Below are positions 42,468-52,062 of a stretch of DNA of 64,000 bases, piece after piece (within the stretch, counting starts at the first letter, position 1; each line of letters begins with the position of its first letter). Below the pieces are notes generated by a model. It was given only the letters and a program-made list of their open reading frames with translations. It searched no databases and was not told where the DNA came from. Position numbers and translations under genes: made by a program. Source of the stretch: Candidatus Margulisiibacteriota bacterium (GTDB lineage Bacteria; Margulisbacteria; Riflemargulisbacteria; GWF2-39-127); NCBI GenBank assembly GCA_003242895.1, contig QKMY01000060.1:1-64000 (forward strand), given 5' to 3'.

Positions 42468-42912
42468 TTTATTCCCCCCTGTATTTTATCCCCTAAAAAA
42501 CTGCCATATATATAATACATTTTAATAAATATGTAAATGCTTTTTAGCGGGAGCAAGACTGCTCAATAATTATTATATCAAGAAAATATTGTTGAAAAAT
42601 TTATTAATAAAATAAAATGCTCATATCGTGTATGAGCTTTGTTTGTTGGTTCTAATGGCGTGTTGTTATCTTAGGTTATCAATATTGTTTAATATCAATA
42701 AATTAAGCTTCAATTATATTATATTTGTTTTGTATTTGTGTGGCGCTTGTTTTGGTGATTAATTGATTTGCGGGTATAAATAAGTAGCTTTATATTTATT
42801 ACAGCCATGTTTGTTATGCTTAATGCTTCTAGAAAATAGTACATCCTTTGACAAAAAAATATCAAATTGTTACTATTATTCTAAGTAATTTTGCTTGAGA
42901 GTGATGGAATAA
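42468..42912 (+). promoter_or_regulatory. Gene-free interval with the rex promoter
   Basis: TTGACA (42848-42853), exactly 17 bp, TACTAT (42871-42876) is a strong promoter 36 bases before rex. An inverted repeat, TTACT (42870-42874) with AGTAA (42884-42888), overlaps its -10 and could be an operator, although it does not match the usual TTGTGAA-type Rex half-sites well. A hairpin, GCTCATA/TATGAGC (42619-42637), lies upstream. No coding sequence is seen in the interval. Confidence 0.55.
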
Positions 42913-43545
42913 ATGATTATTAGTAAAAATTACATTAAACGGCTCTCGAAATATAAAAATGCTCTCTATAGATTGCGTGCTTTGGGGCTTGTTAAAATTT
43001 TTTCAGATAATTTAGCTGATGCGGTAGGGGTGAAATCATCTCAGGTAAGAAAGGATTTTTCTTTATTTGGTATTAAAGGAAGCAAAAAGGGCGGATATCA
43101 AGTTAATGAACTTATCGAGCAATTAAATGGTATTCTTGGTAAGAAAGAGCAATACCGGGTAGTGCTGGTCGGTATCGGGAATATTGGGAATGCCCTTATT
43201 AATTACAATGGATTTGAAGGTGAAGGGATTAAGATTGTTGCCGGGTTTGATATCGAACCGGAAAAATACTCAATTAATGATAGCCTTCCCATTATGCATG
43301 TGAAAACTCTTTCTGAGTATGTCGTAAATAATAATATTAAAATAGCTATTATTGCAGTTCCGGATACGGCTGCTCAGCAAGTCCTTGATTCTTTGATTTT
43401 GTCGGGGATCAAGGGAGTACTGAATTTCGCTCCTATAAGATTGAAAGCACCTGATAGCGTAGTAATTAATAATGTAAATATTGTTTTGGAGATTGAGAGC
43501 GTTATTTACTATGTCAATAATCTCGCTATTGCCGAGAAACTATAA
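42913..43545 (+). CDS. rex: Redox-sensing transcriptional repressor Rex
   Basis: NADH/NAD+-responsive repressor, 210 residues. The winged-helix domain contains ADAVGVKSSQVRKDFSLFG, the recognition region of Rex, and the Rossmann domain the dinucleotide loop VLVGIGNIGNALINY. The C-terminal domain-swap helix (IESVIYYVNNLAIAEKL) is present. Rex represses fermentation, hydrogenase and related genes and is released when NADH rises, so it suits an anaerobic life style. It has its own promoter and no co-transcribed partner; target genes in the window were not identified. Confidence 0.95.
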   Translation: MIISKNYIKRLSKYKNALYRLRALGLVKIFSDNLADAVGVKSSQVRKDFSLFGIKGSKKGGYQVNELIEQLNGILGKKEQYRVVLVGIGNIGNALINYNGFEGEGIKIVAGFDIEPEKYSINDSLPIMHVKTLSEYVVNNNIKIAIIAVPDTAAQQVLDSLILSGIKGVLNFAPIRLKAPDSVVINNVNIVLEIESVIYYVNNLAIAEKL

Positions 43546-43547
43546 TA

Positions 43548-43575
43548 TTGACAAATATAACCCGGAGTCTATACT
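43548..43575 (+). promoter_or_regulatory. Consensus promoter facing a 350-nt non-coding stretch
   Basis: TTGACA (43548-43553), 16 bp, TATACT (43570-43575), starting three bases after the rex stop. The next gene begins at 43929, so transcripts would carry about 345 non-coding bases. 43582-43928 holds no plausible ORF or recognised RNA. Confidence 0.55.
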
Positions 43576-43928
43576 TGGCCCATCACATTAGTAATAGGAA
43601 TGAACCTAATCACCAGTAACTCATAGCAATTACCTTCGATTATGCTAGATGTTATATCTTATTTGTAATTGTCGACTGAATTACACTAATCAATATGTTG
43701 GAAATACATCCAGATAACAGCTGATAAGGGGCGTAATATTTTATCTGCTTACTATAATTGTGCGATGGAAAGGTAAGTGGCTTTTGTAAAGGAAAGTAAT
43801 ATTTGTTGATAGCAATTATAGAATTGTCAATTACCACTGGAGGGTTGGATTCAGGTTTGCAGTGCTCTTGTAATGTTCGGATAAAGAAAGGTTGGGTTAA
43901 TATTTTAAAGCTATGAAGGGAGGCAACT

Positions 43929-44357
43929 ATGAAAAAAGCAAAAACCGGTGATACTGTGAAAGTCCATTATGTAGGAAGGCTTGAAGACGGGAGTGTCTTC
44001 GATACTTCGATAAATGAAACACCGTTAAAGTTCACTATTGGCGAAGGGAACCTGATTCCGGGCTTTGAGCGGGCTGTGGTTGGAATGAGTCCCGGAGAAT
44101 CAAAAACCGAAATTGTATCTCCAACTGAGGGATATGGTGAGCCAAGAGAAGATTTACTTATTGATATCGAAAAGGAAAACATTCCGCCGGAAATTGAGCC
44201 TGAAATCGGGGAGGTCTTGCTGGTTAAACAACCTGACGGGTATCCTGTTAAGGTTACTATTGTTGCAATCGCAGATGGTTTTGTTACGTTAGATGCAAAT
44301 CATCCTCTGGCAGGAAAAAACTTGGTTTTTGAAATAAATCTTGTTGAGATAATATGA
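43929..44357 (+). CDS. FKBP-type peptidyl-prolyl isomerase, SlyD-like
   Basis: 142 residues. FKBP catalytic block at the N-terminus (GDTVKVHYVGRLEDGSVFDT and GEGNLIPGFERAVVGM), followed by the inserted-in-flap chaperone domain (about 70-125) and the closing strand HPLAGKNLVFEINLVEI. The order is that of SlyD, but the His-rich nickel-binding tail of SlyD is absent. It folds proline-limited proteins and acts as a chaperone. GGGAGGC precedes ATG 43929. It is a single gene between a putative long leader and a palindromic element. Confidence 0.95.
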   Translation: MKKAKTGDTVKVHYVGRLEDGSVFDTSINETPLKFTIGEGNLIPGFERAVVGMSPGESKTEIVSPTEGYGEPREDLLIDIEKENIPPEIEPEIGEVLLVKQPDGYPVKVTIVAIADGFVTLDANHPLAGKNLVFEINLVEII

Positions 44358-44359
44358 TA

Positions 44360-44463
44360 AGCTGTCTAATGACAGTGACAAGTGACGAGTGACAGGCATT
44401 AAGCTATCGGGGACAAGTTTCCCTTTACCAGTCACTCGTAACCTGTCACTAACCAAGACAGCT
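44360..44463. repeat. Long imperfect inverted repeat (about 104 nt), MITE-like
   Basis: Begins three bases after the FKBP stop. Outer arms AGCTGTCT (44360-44367) and AGACAGCT (44456-44463) are perfect; farther in, AGTGACA and CGAGTGAC pair with their complements near 44430-44450, and the centre contains a small GGGGA/TCCC hairpin. The left arm also contains tandem GTGAC(A/G) units. No clear target-site duplication flanks it. It may act as a transcription terminator or be a non-autonomous element. Confidence 0.7.
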
Positions 44464-44504
44464 GGTATCGAATTGATGTTATTATACTAAAAAGTAAGTG
44501 GTAA

Positions 44505-45464
44505 ATGATCCCCTCATATCTATCTTTATCTAAGAAAGAGTTATTAAACAGAGTCCGTCTGCTGAATGAACAGTTGCGCAGCTGCAGTTTGTGTATGCAT
44601 AAATGCGGTGCAAATAGATCTCTGGGCGAGGTTGGAGTTTGTGGTGCAGGCAGTGACGTATATATAGCTTCTTCTTGTGCTCATTTTGGTGAAGAACCTT
44701 TTTTGACTGGCAAAAATGGTGCTGGTACGATATTTTTTTCTTATTGTAATTCTTTTTGTGTGTTCTGCCAGAATTATCAGATAAGTCACGAGCATCTTGG
44801 CTCCATACTATCGATAGGCCAGTTAGCTCAGAGTATGTTGGAACTTCAGAAGAGAGGGTGTCATAATATTGATCTGGTGTCGCCAACACACTATATACCT
44901 CAGATAGTCGAGGCGGTTGCCCTAGCGGCAGATAATGGGTTGTCTATTCCTCTGGTGTATAATACCAATTCCTATGATTCTATCGAAACACTGCGGTTAC
45001 TCGATGGAATTGTTGATATCTACCTGCCGGATATCAAGTATGGGGAGGATATTTATTCTCTTAAATATTCTGGCTTGCCGAATTATGTAGCCTCATCACG
45101 GAAGGCACTTCGAGAGATGTTTTATCAGGTTGGCCTTTTAGCCTGTGATGATAATGATATTGCCCGGAAAGGCATGGTTGTCCGGCATTTAGTGTTGCCA
45201 AACGGTCGAGCTTCTTCGTTTGAAACGTTCGATTATCTCTTTTGGCTTTCTCCTGATATTCACCTTTGTATTATGGGACAGTATAATCCGTTGTTCTGTG
45301 CATCCGAATACGAAGAGCTTAGCCGGAAAGTTTCAGCGCAGGAATATCAGGAAGTTGTTGATTATGCCATAAAAAAAGGCTTTGCTAATATCCTTGTTCA
45401 GGAACTGACTAGTTCTTCTGTCTATATTCCGGACTTTGGGCGGGAATGTCCTTTCGAAGATTGA
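44505..45464 (+). CDS. Radical SAM protein, PflA-like (COG1313 type)
   Basis: 319 residues. The radical SAM cluster motif is CNSFCVFCQN (Cys81, Cys85, Cys88). An N-terminal Cys-rich segment, CSLCMHKCGANRSLGEVGVC (Cys27, 30, 34, 46), could bind a further metal or cluster. Downstream PTHYIPQIVEA, VYNTNSYDSI and DIYLPDIKYG are usual in this branch, annotated as putative pyruvate-formate-lyase activating enzyme. A PFL partner is not in the window, so the substrate is unknown. ATG 44505 has weak upstream GTAAGTGG. Confidence 0.88.
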   Translation: MIPSYLSLSKKELLNRVRLLNEQLRSCSLCMHKCGANRSLGEVGVCGAGSDVYIASSCAHFGEEPFLTGKNGAGTIFFSYCNSFCVFCQNYQISHEHLGSILSIGQLAQSMLELQKRGCHNIDLVSPTHYIPQIVEAVALAADNGLSIPLVYNTNSYDSIETLRLLDGIVDIYLPDIKYGEDIYSLKYSGLPNYVASSRKALREMFYQVGLLACDDNDIARKGMVVRHLVLPNGRASSFETFDYLFWLSPDIHLCIMGQYNPLFCASEYEELSRKVSAQEYQEVVDYAIKKGFANILVQELTSSSVYIPDFGRECPFED

Positions 45465-45468
45465 TTTC

Positions 45469-45497
45469 TTGACATCTAGATTCCTTATAAGCATAAT
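45469..45497 (+). promoter_or_regulatory. Promoter of the chemoreceptor-cheW-cheA operon
   Basis: TTGACA (45469-45474), exactly 17 bp, CATAAT (45492-45497), giving a leader of about 130 bases. A second candidate -10, TATAAT (45570-45575), lies closer to the gene with only a poor -35. Confidence 0.6.
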
Positions 45498-45636
45498 AAA
45501 ATATATGACTTTATATATAAGATTAGCTGCATAATGATGAATCATTGTGTGAGCAGTTTTGTGTTTGTATATAATCGGTTCTTTCCTGTAAATTATTAGA
45601 TGTGAGCCATAAATAAAACTTAAAAAGGATAGAAAT

Positions 45637-47388
45637 ATGACTAAAAAAAAATCAGGTATTATGAATGCATTACAATATTTAAATCCCTTTTATCATCTGA
45701 AAATTATGAAGGTCAGAAATAAAATTATTCTTAGCTTTACCTTCATTATTATCTGTATCCTTATTGTGAGCTTGTTCAATATTCTCATGGCTAATATCGT
45801 AAGGAAAAATACCAGTTCAATTTTTTTTGTTGAACTCCCAGTCTCGAAATTGGCTTCGGATTGTTCAAAACAACTCTTTAAAATACGAATAGCTATGATG
45901 GAAATTCTCTCAAGTAAAAATGAATTTGATAAAGCGTTCGCGCAGTTTAATGCAGAAAATGATCGTCTGATGAGAAATGTTGAAGAATTTAATGTTTTGC
46001 TTGGGAAAGAGGACGTAAAGACGCTTCAGATACAGAATATTAAGATGTATAACGATCAGTTCAGGGCGACGGTTTTAAAATTATTATTTGCTTTTAAAGA
46101 TAGGATTGAACTTGAAGACCAATTGAACAATGAAAAGAAAGAGGATGTTCGTCCGATATATCTCGCAAAGCTCCAAAATATTGAGATCCTTAAAACCGAA
46201 GCTAATAATAAATATGACCTTATGAGCAGGGCATTAGACAAAATTGAAATTGATTACCAGGATCATGTGAAGAAAAAAATTAACGGGATAGAACTTCTTC
46301 AAAATAAGTTTTCAAGTATATCAATTGTTGTTACTCTTATATCTATATTAATAGGGTTAGTGATGTCGGTAATTATTTTCTCAAGTATTATAAATCCGTT
46401 ACAGAAAATATCTCTCTACGTAAAGAAACTGTCCGGCGGGTTGATTCCAATTATTGATATTTCCGAGTTTAATGCCAAGGATGAGATTGGTACTCTCGCC
46501 ATGGATTTTCAGAATATGTGCGATGGCATTAAGTTTATTGTTACTGATATAAAGGAATCCTCGAAACATATAAACATTGCAGTAAAGAATTCTATTGCTA
46601 ATTCTGAACAAATATCAACAGGTACATGTAACCAGTCGAAGTATCTCGAAGAGACTTCCTATATGGTGATGGAATTATCTAAATCAATAGATAATATATC
46701 TAAATTTATTAATTCATCTTATGAACTCTCTAAAAATACTCTTGATTCCGCTCAGCGGGGAAATGAATCGGTAACCGGAACCATTCAAGAGATCTATGAT
46801 ATTAAGACGATTTCACAGTTATCGGTTGCAGGTTTAGAAAGACTTGCCGAAGGGTCTAAAAAGATTAATAACATTACTGAGATTATCTCTACTATTGCCG
46901 ATCAGACAAATATGCTGGCACTTAATGCAGCAATTGAGGCAGCGAGAGCCGGAGATCAAGGCAAAGGTTTTGCTGTCGTTTCTGACCAGGTCGCAAAGCT
47001 GGCGGACCGTTCGGCGCGCAGTGCTAAGGAAATTGAAGAATTGATAGAAAATATTCAAAAAGAAATAGATTCGATTATGAAAATTGGCGAAAAAAGTGTT
47101 TTGAAAGTCGAAGAGGGTGTTCGGAGTGCGGAAGTCTCAGGCAATGCCCTGAAGTTAATAAGTACTAATGTTGATAAAGTTTATAAAAATATTGAGGATA
47201 TAAATATCGTCAGTGAACAACAAGTCACGTTAAGCAAAAAAATAAATGAAGCAGTACAGAATATTGCCGCAACATCAGAAGAAACAGCAGCAGGCTCAGA
47301 GAGTTCGTATACTCAGGCTCAATCTCTTGGCGTCATCGCTGACAAGCTACAAGATATTGTTAAACAGTTCGAAATAGAGAATGCATAG
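45637..47388 (+). CDS. Methyl-accepting chemotaxis protein
   Basis: 583 residues. Membrane helix 1 (about 28-50), a periplasmic four-helix-bundle sensor (about 55-225), helix 2 (about 228-252), HAMP (about 253-305) and the cytoplasmic signalling coiled coil. The hairpin tip reads [20 protein letters not shown] followed by [18 protein letters not shown], close to consensus for binding CheA and CheW. The ligand cannot be read from the sensor. AAAGGA precedes ATG 45637. cheW and cheA follow at once, so this receptor probably has a dedicated array or kinase. Confidence 0.95.
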   Translation: MTKKKSGIMNALQYLNPFYHLKIMKVRNKIILSFTFIIICILIVSLFNILMANIVRKNTSSIFFVELPVSKLASDCSKQLFKIRIAMMEILSSKNEFDKAFAQFNAENDRLMRNVEEFNVLLGKEDVKTLQIQNIKMYNDQFRATVLKLLFAFKDRIELEDQLNNEKKEDVRPIYLAKLQNIEILKTEANNKYDLMSRALDKIEIDYQDHVKKKINGIELLQNKFSSISIVVTLISILIGLVMSVIIFSSIINPLQKISLYVKKLSGGLIPIIDISEFNAKDEIGTLAMDFQNMCDGIKFIVTDIKESSKHINIAVKNSIANSEQISTGTCNQSKYLEETSYMVMELSKSIDNISKFINSSYELSKNTLDSAQRGNESVTGTIQEIYDIKTISQLSVAGLERLAEGSKKINNITEIISTIADQTNMLALNAAIEAARAGDQGKGFAVVSDQVAKLADRSARSAKEIEELIENIQKEIDSIMKIGEKSVLKVEEGVRSAEVSGNALKLISTNVDKVYKNIEDINIVSEQQVTLSKKINEAVQNIAATSEETAAGSESSYTQAQSLGVIADKLQDIVKQFEIENA

Positions 47389-47426
47389 CTGTTACTATCT
47401 ATACATATTAAAGGATAAGTGGAAAT

Positions 47427-47852
47427 ATGCAGCTTTTTTGTTTTTTTATAGGTCAGCAGGAGATAGGAATTCCCATAGACTATGTTATAGAAACGAGTTG
47501 TCTTGAATCATTTACTCTGCTTCCGAATGCGCCAAAATATATCTTAGGATTAGTTAATCTCAGAGGAGACATAGTTCCGATAATTAATTTGTCTAAATTT
47601 TTTAAGCTGACCTGGGATAACTCGATAAGCAAAATTCTTTTTATCAATAAAGATTCTATTTTGTTTGGAATCATTATTTCTAAGTTAAGTAAGCCTGTGG
47701 TTGTCGATAAGGATGATATCAATGAATATCCCAGAAATATTAATCAATCGATACGAGAATATTTTTCTGGTATTGTGCATGTCCACGGTAGGAATATCCA
47801 GGTATTGGATCTAGGTAAATTAATTAATTCTATAAAAAATCGAGATAGTTAA
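47427..47852 (+). CDS. cheW: Chemotaxis coupling protein CheW
   Basis: 141 residues with the SH3-like CheW fold: FFIGQQEIGIPIDYVIETS, LPNAPKYILGLVNLRGDIVPIINLSKFF and the closing GRNIQVLDLGKLINSI stretch. It links receptor to CheA. It lies 38 bases after the receptor gene and three bases before cheA. Confidence 0.95.
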   Translation: MQLFCFFIGQQEIGIPIDYVIETSCLESFTLLPNAPKYILGLVNLRGDIVPIINLSKFFKLTWDNSISKILFINKDSILFGIIISKLSKPVVVDKDDINEYPRNINQSIREYFSGIVHVHGRNIQVLDLGKLINSIKNRDS

Positions 47853-47854
47853 CT

Positions 47855-50542
47855 ATGGGCGAAAACTTCGAGAAGTTTTTTATTGAGGATAACTACGATA
47901 AGTTCCTCAATATCAAACAGTTTATCGGTAAAAATCAGAATCTCACCGATAGGCAGTATAACACACAATGGCATGAACTAATTAATGCTGCACTGCGAGC
48001 TGCGCGTATTTCCGGATATGTTGAATTATCTGCTATTTATGAGAAATTAGCTGTATTTCCTTTCCAGGAATTTAGTCGTATCTACGGAGACCTGCCAGAA
48101 CAGTTTATTGAAAAAATCGACCGGGCCCTTACCCTGATAAATGAGAACATATCCACTTCAGAACCTATAGCTATTTTTAACGAAGTGAGAACATATTTTT
48201 CGGATACTCCGGAACTGCCGACTGAGGCTCAGATTGTCGACAATATCGGTGAAAATGGATTTGATAAAGATTTTAGCAATAACTTGAAGGACCTTTTCGT
48301 TGAGGAATCGACTGATATTACCAATGAGCTTGCGAATGACCTTATTGAGTTCGAAAATAATCCTCAAAATATCGATATAGTTAATAAAATGTTCAGGGCC
48401 GCTCATACGATAAAAGGCAATGCTGCGACGCTTGGATTTGGTAAAATTAAAGAATTGTCCCATAAAATGGAATCGGTCCTGGATATGTTCAGGAAAAATA
48501 AATTACAGCCTTCAATTTCAATTATCGATGTATTGAGTGAAGGTGTTACTCTGCTAGAGGAATACATCCATTCAATCCATAACCCGAAAGATGATCAGGG
48601 TAATCTCGACCATTATTTCTCTAAGCTTGATGAAATATCTATCTCGGGAGGGGATATAAACCGGAAAAAAGAGGCATTGTCTAGTAATCATGATCCTGTC
48701 GCTAAAGAGGAAGTAACATCTGAAAAATCTAATGATTTGCAATCAATAAAGTCCTTAAGGCGGAATGTAGTTCGCGAGAATCAATCGCTTAGAATTGATT
48801 CTAAAAAGCTTGATAATATTGTTAATCTTATTGGTGAAGTTAATATTCATAACAATAATTTAAGTCGTGAATTCAAACAGGTGCTTAATATTGTTCGACA
48901 TGATAAATTGATGTCGGAAAGAAACTCTGAGGAGCTCATTAATAATCTGGATACTTTTAGCGCACTGATACTTTCTCTTCAGGCCTCAATTGTCCAAGCC
49001 AGAATGATTCCTTTTTACGGCATCTTCAAAAAATATCCGACAATTATTAGAGCTCTCTCTCGTCAGACAGGGAAAGAGATTAGTTTCGAATTTTCAGGAG
49101 AGAACATCGAAGTAGATAAAAGTATCTATGAAGAAGTTGCTGATCCGATTATGCATCTGATAAGGAACTGTGTTGATCATGGTATCGAGTCACCGGAGCA
49201 ACGACTGAAAGCAGGGAAAGAAAGAAAAGGAAATATAAAACTCGATGCAAAAATTGAAGGTAGCCAGATTATCATTACAGTAGAGGATGACGGCAAGGGT
49301 ATTGATCGGAAGAAAGTTCTTGCAAAGGCTGTGGAAAAGGGCATAGTTACCAAAGACAGAGCTGCGAGTTTTTCTGATAAAGAGATCTGCGATTTAATTT
49401 TTTATCCTGGATTCAGTACTATGGATACGACAACTGAGATTTCCGGGAGAGGTGTCGGAATGGATGTAGTTAGACTTAATATCCATAATCTCAAAGGGAT
49501 GATTTCTTTGTTCAGTATTGAGAATGTCGGGACGAAATTCGTGATGTCGCTGCCAACTTCGCTTACAATACGAGAAGTTTTGATTGTTAGTAACGATATC
49601 CATAGTTTGGGGATACCTGTTGAATTTATTGTGGAAGTTATTGACGTGAGTCCCCTTAATATTTTTGTAGTTGAGAATAAAGAGGTCATCGAATACGATA
49701 ATAAGCTGGTCCCTTTTATATACATGAGAAATGTACTTGGGATTAAAACAATTGGGACTGAGAAAAATTTTAAAACGATTATGCTCAAGATCTTTGATAA
49801 TTATATGGCAATTAGTGTAGATGTTATCGAAAGGCGCCAGCAAATAGTAATGAAACCTCTTAATGAGCTGATTACCCAGCTAAAGTTCATTAATTCAACT
49901 TCTATTTTAGGGGATGGCTCTATTCTTTTATTATTAGATGTCGTTCAAATATTTGATCGGTTGGATTCTATAAGTGTTCCTGTTTTTAAAGACAGGCATT
50001 TAAAGGATTACAGGAGGCTGTCTATTTTAGAAGACTCGTATGAACCGAGATTTATGCACGAGGATGTGCGTGAGTATATCGTTTTGTCAGTCTACTTTGA
50101 TGACGCTAAAAATGATCATAAAGGCTATTACGGAATCGAAGTAAATAAAATTTATCAGATTCTGGAATCTACTGAATTAGCTGTTCTTCCTGATCAAAAT
50201 TCTCGTGCATCCGGTTATTGCACATATCAGGAACAGGCAGTTCCAGTGTATGACCTTTCACATACTTTGGGTGGAAGGTCAGATGTTAATTTCAAAATAC
50301 TTCTTATTGGCCATCACAATAATTACTTTGGGATATTGTGCCATAAAGTATACAAAATAATCCGCAGCCGTAACGAGGATCTCAAGAAAGTAACCAGCAT
50401 AAATCAAGACGATAATATCTCGGTCCTTTCAGATATAGCATTTCATGAAGATTTTCAGGAGATTATGATATTTGATACTGTGAAGCTGTTAGAGAAGCTT
50501 AATAAGAAAGAAAGTTATTTATCCCTGCTCGATCAAATATGA
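47855..50542 (+). CDS. cheA: CheA-type histidine kinase with two CheW-like domains
   Basis: 895 residues. A long N-terminal region without a clear domain (1-140) precedes HPt with RAAHTIKGNAATLG (phospho-His184). Dimerisation helices (about 310-370) are followed by HATPase (HLIRNCVDHGIESPEQR, VEDDGKGID, EISGRGVGMDVV), a CheW domain (about 565-690), and a second CheW-like domain at the end (about 725-885; GYYGIEVNKIYQIL and AVPVYDLSHTLGG). No receiver domain is fused, and cheY, cheB, cheR and cheC are not in the window. The 3' end overlaps the convergent methyltransferase gene by 24 bases. Confidence 0.92.
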   Translation: MGENFEKFFIEDNYDKFLNIKQFIGKNQNLTDRQYNTQWHELINAALRAARISGYVELSAIYEKLAVFPFQEFSRIYGDLPEQFIEKIDRALTLINENISTSEPIAIFNEVRTYFSDTPELPTEAQIVDNIGENGFDKDFSNNLKDLFVEESTDITNELANDLIEFENNPQNIDIVNKMFRAAHTIKGNAATLGFGKIKELSHKMESVLDMFRKNKLQPSISIIDVLSEGVTLLEEYIHSIHNPKDDQGNLDHYFSKLDEISISGGDINRKKEALSSNHDPVAKEEVTSEKSNDLQSIKSLRRNVVRENQSLRIDSKKLDNIVNLIGEVNIHNNNLSREFKQVLNIVRHDKLMSERNSEELINNLDTFSALILSLQASIVQARMIPFYGIFKKYPTIIRALSRQTGKEISFEFSGENIEVDKSIYEEVADPIMHLIRNCVDHGIESPEQRLKAGKERKGNIKLDAKIEGSQIIITVEDDGKGIDRKKVLAKAVEKGIVTKDRAASFSDKEICDLIFYPGFSTMDTTTEISGRGVGMDVVRLNIHNLKGMISLFSIENVGTKFVMSLPTSLTIREVLIVSNDIHSLGIPVEFIVEVIDVSPLNIFVVENKEVIEYDNKLVPFIYMRNVLGIKTIGTEKNFKTIMLKIFDNYMAISVDVIERRQQIVMKPLNELITQLKFINSTSILGDGSILLLLDVVQIFDRLDSISVPVFKDRHLKDYRRLSILEDSYEPRFMHEDVREYIVLSVYFDDAKNDHKGYYGIEVNKIYQILESTELAVLPDQNSRASGYCTYQEQAVPVYDLSHTLGGRSDVNFKILLIGHHNNYFGILCHKVYKIIRSRNEDLKKVTSINQDDNISVLSDIAFHEDFQEIMIFDTVKLLEKLNKKESYLSLLDQI

Positions 50543-51349
50543 TACCCTGATTTTCGAGTGGTAGATATCTGCCCAGTGGGAAGACTTTTTTACTCCGGGA
50601 TTAATGAAATCCTGCCATTGATAATTATTAACGACATAGGCATCCCACGGCAATACTCTATATTGTAAATTACATAAATTTAAAAAGTTTTCCATCGCTT
50701 TCAGTGTCGGTAATGTGAGTAAACTGAGCGGTTTATTTCGGTCTTTTTTTCTAAAGGTATGTTTAAGTGTATAGTCTTTTTTTTGAGCCTGGGTCATCGG
50801 GTAAACAACGATTGGAAGATTAAACGTTTCTGGTAACGTATATTGGGCTATTTCGGTCCCGTCTTTTGAAACAACAGCCGCATAATAAGCAGTAAAAGTA
50901 TCGATGATAATGTTTTTTGCAACTTTTTTCATGAGCCGTAGTAAATAGAGCGGATCATTAACGTAATAAAAAATGCCCAGACATAGTATCGTATCGAATT
51001 CACCTGGCGTCATCTTCTCTAAAATAGATATTATGTCACCTTGCTGGAAACGATATCTGTTTGTATCAATTTTGCCGGCCTTGAAAAATTGTAATGCCTC
51101 GGATATAAGTTTTTCCTCGCTATCTATCCCATAAACATAGTTTGCTCCGTGAGTGAGGACAGCATAAGAAAATGTTCCGAAATGGCAGCCGAGATCTAAT
51201 ATTCTTTTTCCTTCAATAATGTGTTTGTTTCTAATAATGATATTTTCGACTCGGGAGTTGAGGCATTCGTGGTTGTATGGAACCGCCCATCGGGTTTTTC
51301 TGCTATCGTTTGTTAGAAATTGAGAATCGTGAGGAAATGTTTCTATCAT
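50519..51349 (-). CDS. SAM-dependent methyltransferase, possibly CmoB-like
   Basis: 276 residues, class I methyltransferase: RILDLGCHFGTFSYAVLTHGA is the SAM loop and FDTILCLGIFYYVNDPLYLLRLM the post-II region, whose wording resembles CmoB (VLYHRRSPLEHL). CmoB uses the CmoA product carboxy-SAM to carboxymethylate ho5U34 of tRNA. The gene overlaps the stop of cmoA (ATGA) on the same strand, which favours that role. Against it, the protein is about 45 residues shorter than E. coli CmoB and sequence similarity outside the SAM core is weak. It may be a divergent CmoB or an unrelated methylase using carboxy-SAM. Confidence 0.65.
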   Translation of the reverse strand: MIETFPHDSQFLTNDSRKTRWAVPYNHECLNSRVENIIIRNKHIIEGKRILDLGCHFGTFSYAVLTHGANYVYGIDSEEKLISEALQFFKAGKIDTNRYRFQQGDIISILEKMTPGEFDTILCLGIFYYVNDPLYLLRLMKKVAKNIIIDTFTAYYAAVVSKDGTEIAQYTLPETFNLPIVVYPMTQAQKKDYTLKHTFRKKDRNKPLSLLTLPTLKAMENFLNLCNLQYRVLPWDAYVVNNYQWQDFINPGVKKSSHWADIYHSKIRVSYLIEQG

Positions 51350-52059
51350 TTTACGGCTAGCACTGTCATGAAGTTTAAATATTTTACTATAATATGTATT
51401 TTTCTGAATCCTATCTTTGTTAATAGATCAACATAATGTTCTTGTGAAAAGGGTATTAAAACATCTTTTAAGGCTGCTTTTTTTTGTTCTATTTCAAGCT
51501 TTGAATAATTATTCTTAAGCTTGAATTCATCGTAAAGTTCAGAAAAAAGATTGTCGGTTTCCGTATCTCCGGTAATGGTTTTTTCGGAAAGGATCAGTGT
51601 GCCTCCGTCAATGAGTCCTTTATACATGGTCTTTAGAATTTTTTCTCTTTTTTGCGGACGTATGAATTGCAGAACATAGGCTGCATTGATTACAGACGCA
51701 TTATCGAAAGGCATGTTCTCAACTCCGGCACTTATCCATTTGATCGTGAGCATGGCACACTTTGATTTTGCTATTTCAATCATTTCTTTTGAATTGTCTA
51801 TGGCTATTATTTTTATATGGTTATTTGTATGCTTAAACAGCTCGATGATCGTATTGCCTGTAGAGCACCCGATATCATAAAAATAAGTTTCAGGTTTGTA
51901 GGAGGCAACTATAATTTTTGCTATGATAACTTGTAATTCATTATAAAGCGGGATCGATCTTTTAGCCATATTGTCAAAAATAGCAGATGTTTGCTTATTA
52001 AAGGCAAATGGCTCGATTTTATCTTTTTTTTCCTGGTAGATTTTATCTATGTTATCCAT
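51346..52059 (-). CDS. cmoA: Carboxy-S-adenosyl-L-methionine synthase
   Basis: 237 residues that follow E. coli CmoA closely: IFDNMAKRSIPLYNELQVII, YDIGCSTGNTIIELFKHTNN, IIAIDNSKEMIE, LQFIRPQKREKIL, GGTLILSEK, NNYSKLEIEQKKAAL and LNFMTVLAVK. CmoA makes carboxy-SAM from SAM and prephenate for wobble-uridine modification. At the position of E. coli Arg199, which contacts the carboxylate, this protein has Lys (EIEQKKA in place of EISQKRS). Prephenate is available from the shikimate genes elsewhere in the window. The downstream methyltransferase overlaps it; a deacetylase gene ends three bases upstream. Confidence 0.9.
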   Translation of the reverse strand: MDNIDKIYQEKKDKIEPFAFNKQTSAIFDNMAKRSIPLYNELQVIIAKIIVASYKPETYFYDIGCSTGNTIIELFKHTNNHIKIIAIDNSKEMIEIAKSKCAMLTIKWISAGVENMPFDNASVINAAYVLQFIRPQKREKILKTMYKGLIDGGTLILSEKTITGDTETDNLFSELYDEFKLKNNYSKLEIEQKKAALKDVLIPFSQEHYVDLLTKIGFRKIHIIVKYLNFMTVLAVK

Positions 52060-52062
52060 TTG

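Noticed and set aside
42860-42900. Canonical Rex operator in front of rex
   Set aside because: The inverted repeat TTACT/AGTAA does not match TTGTGAA/TTCACAA-type half-sites; kept only as a possible operator.
43652-43837. 61-aa minus-strand ORF in the rex-FKBP gap
   Set aside because: No Shine-Dalgarno, no recognisable motif and composition expected from AT-rich non-coding DNA.
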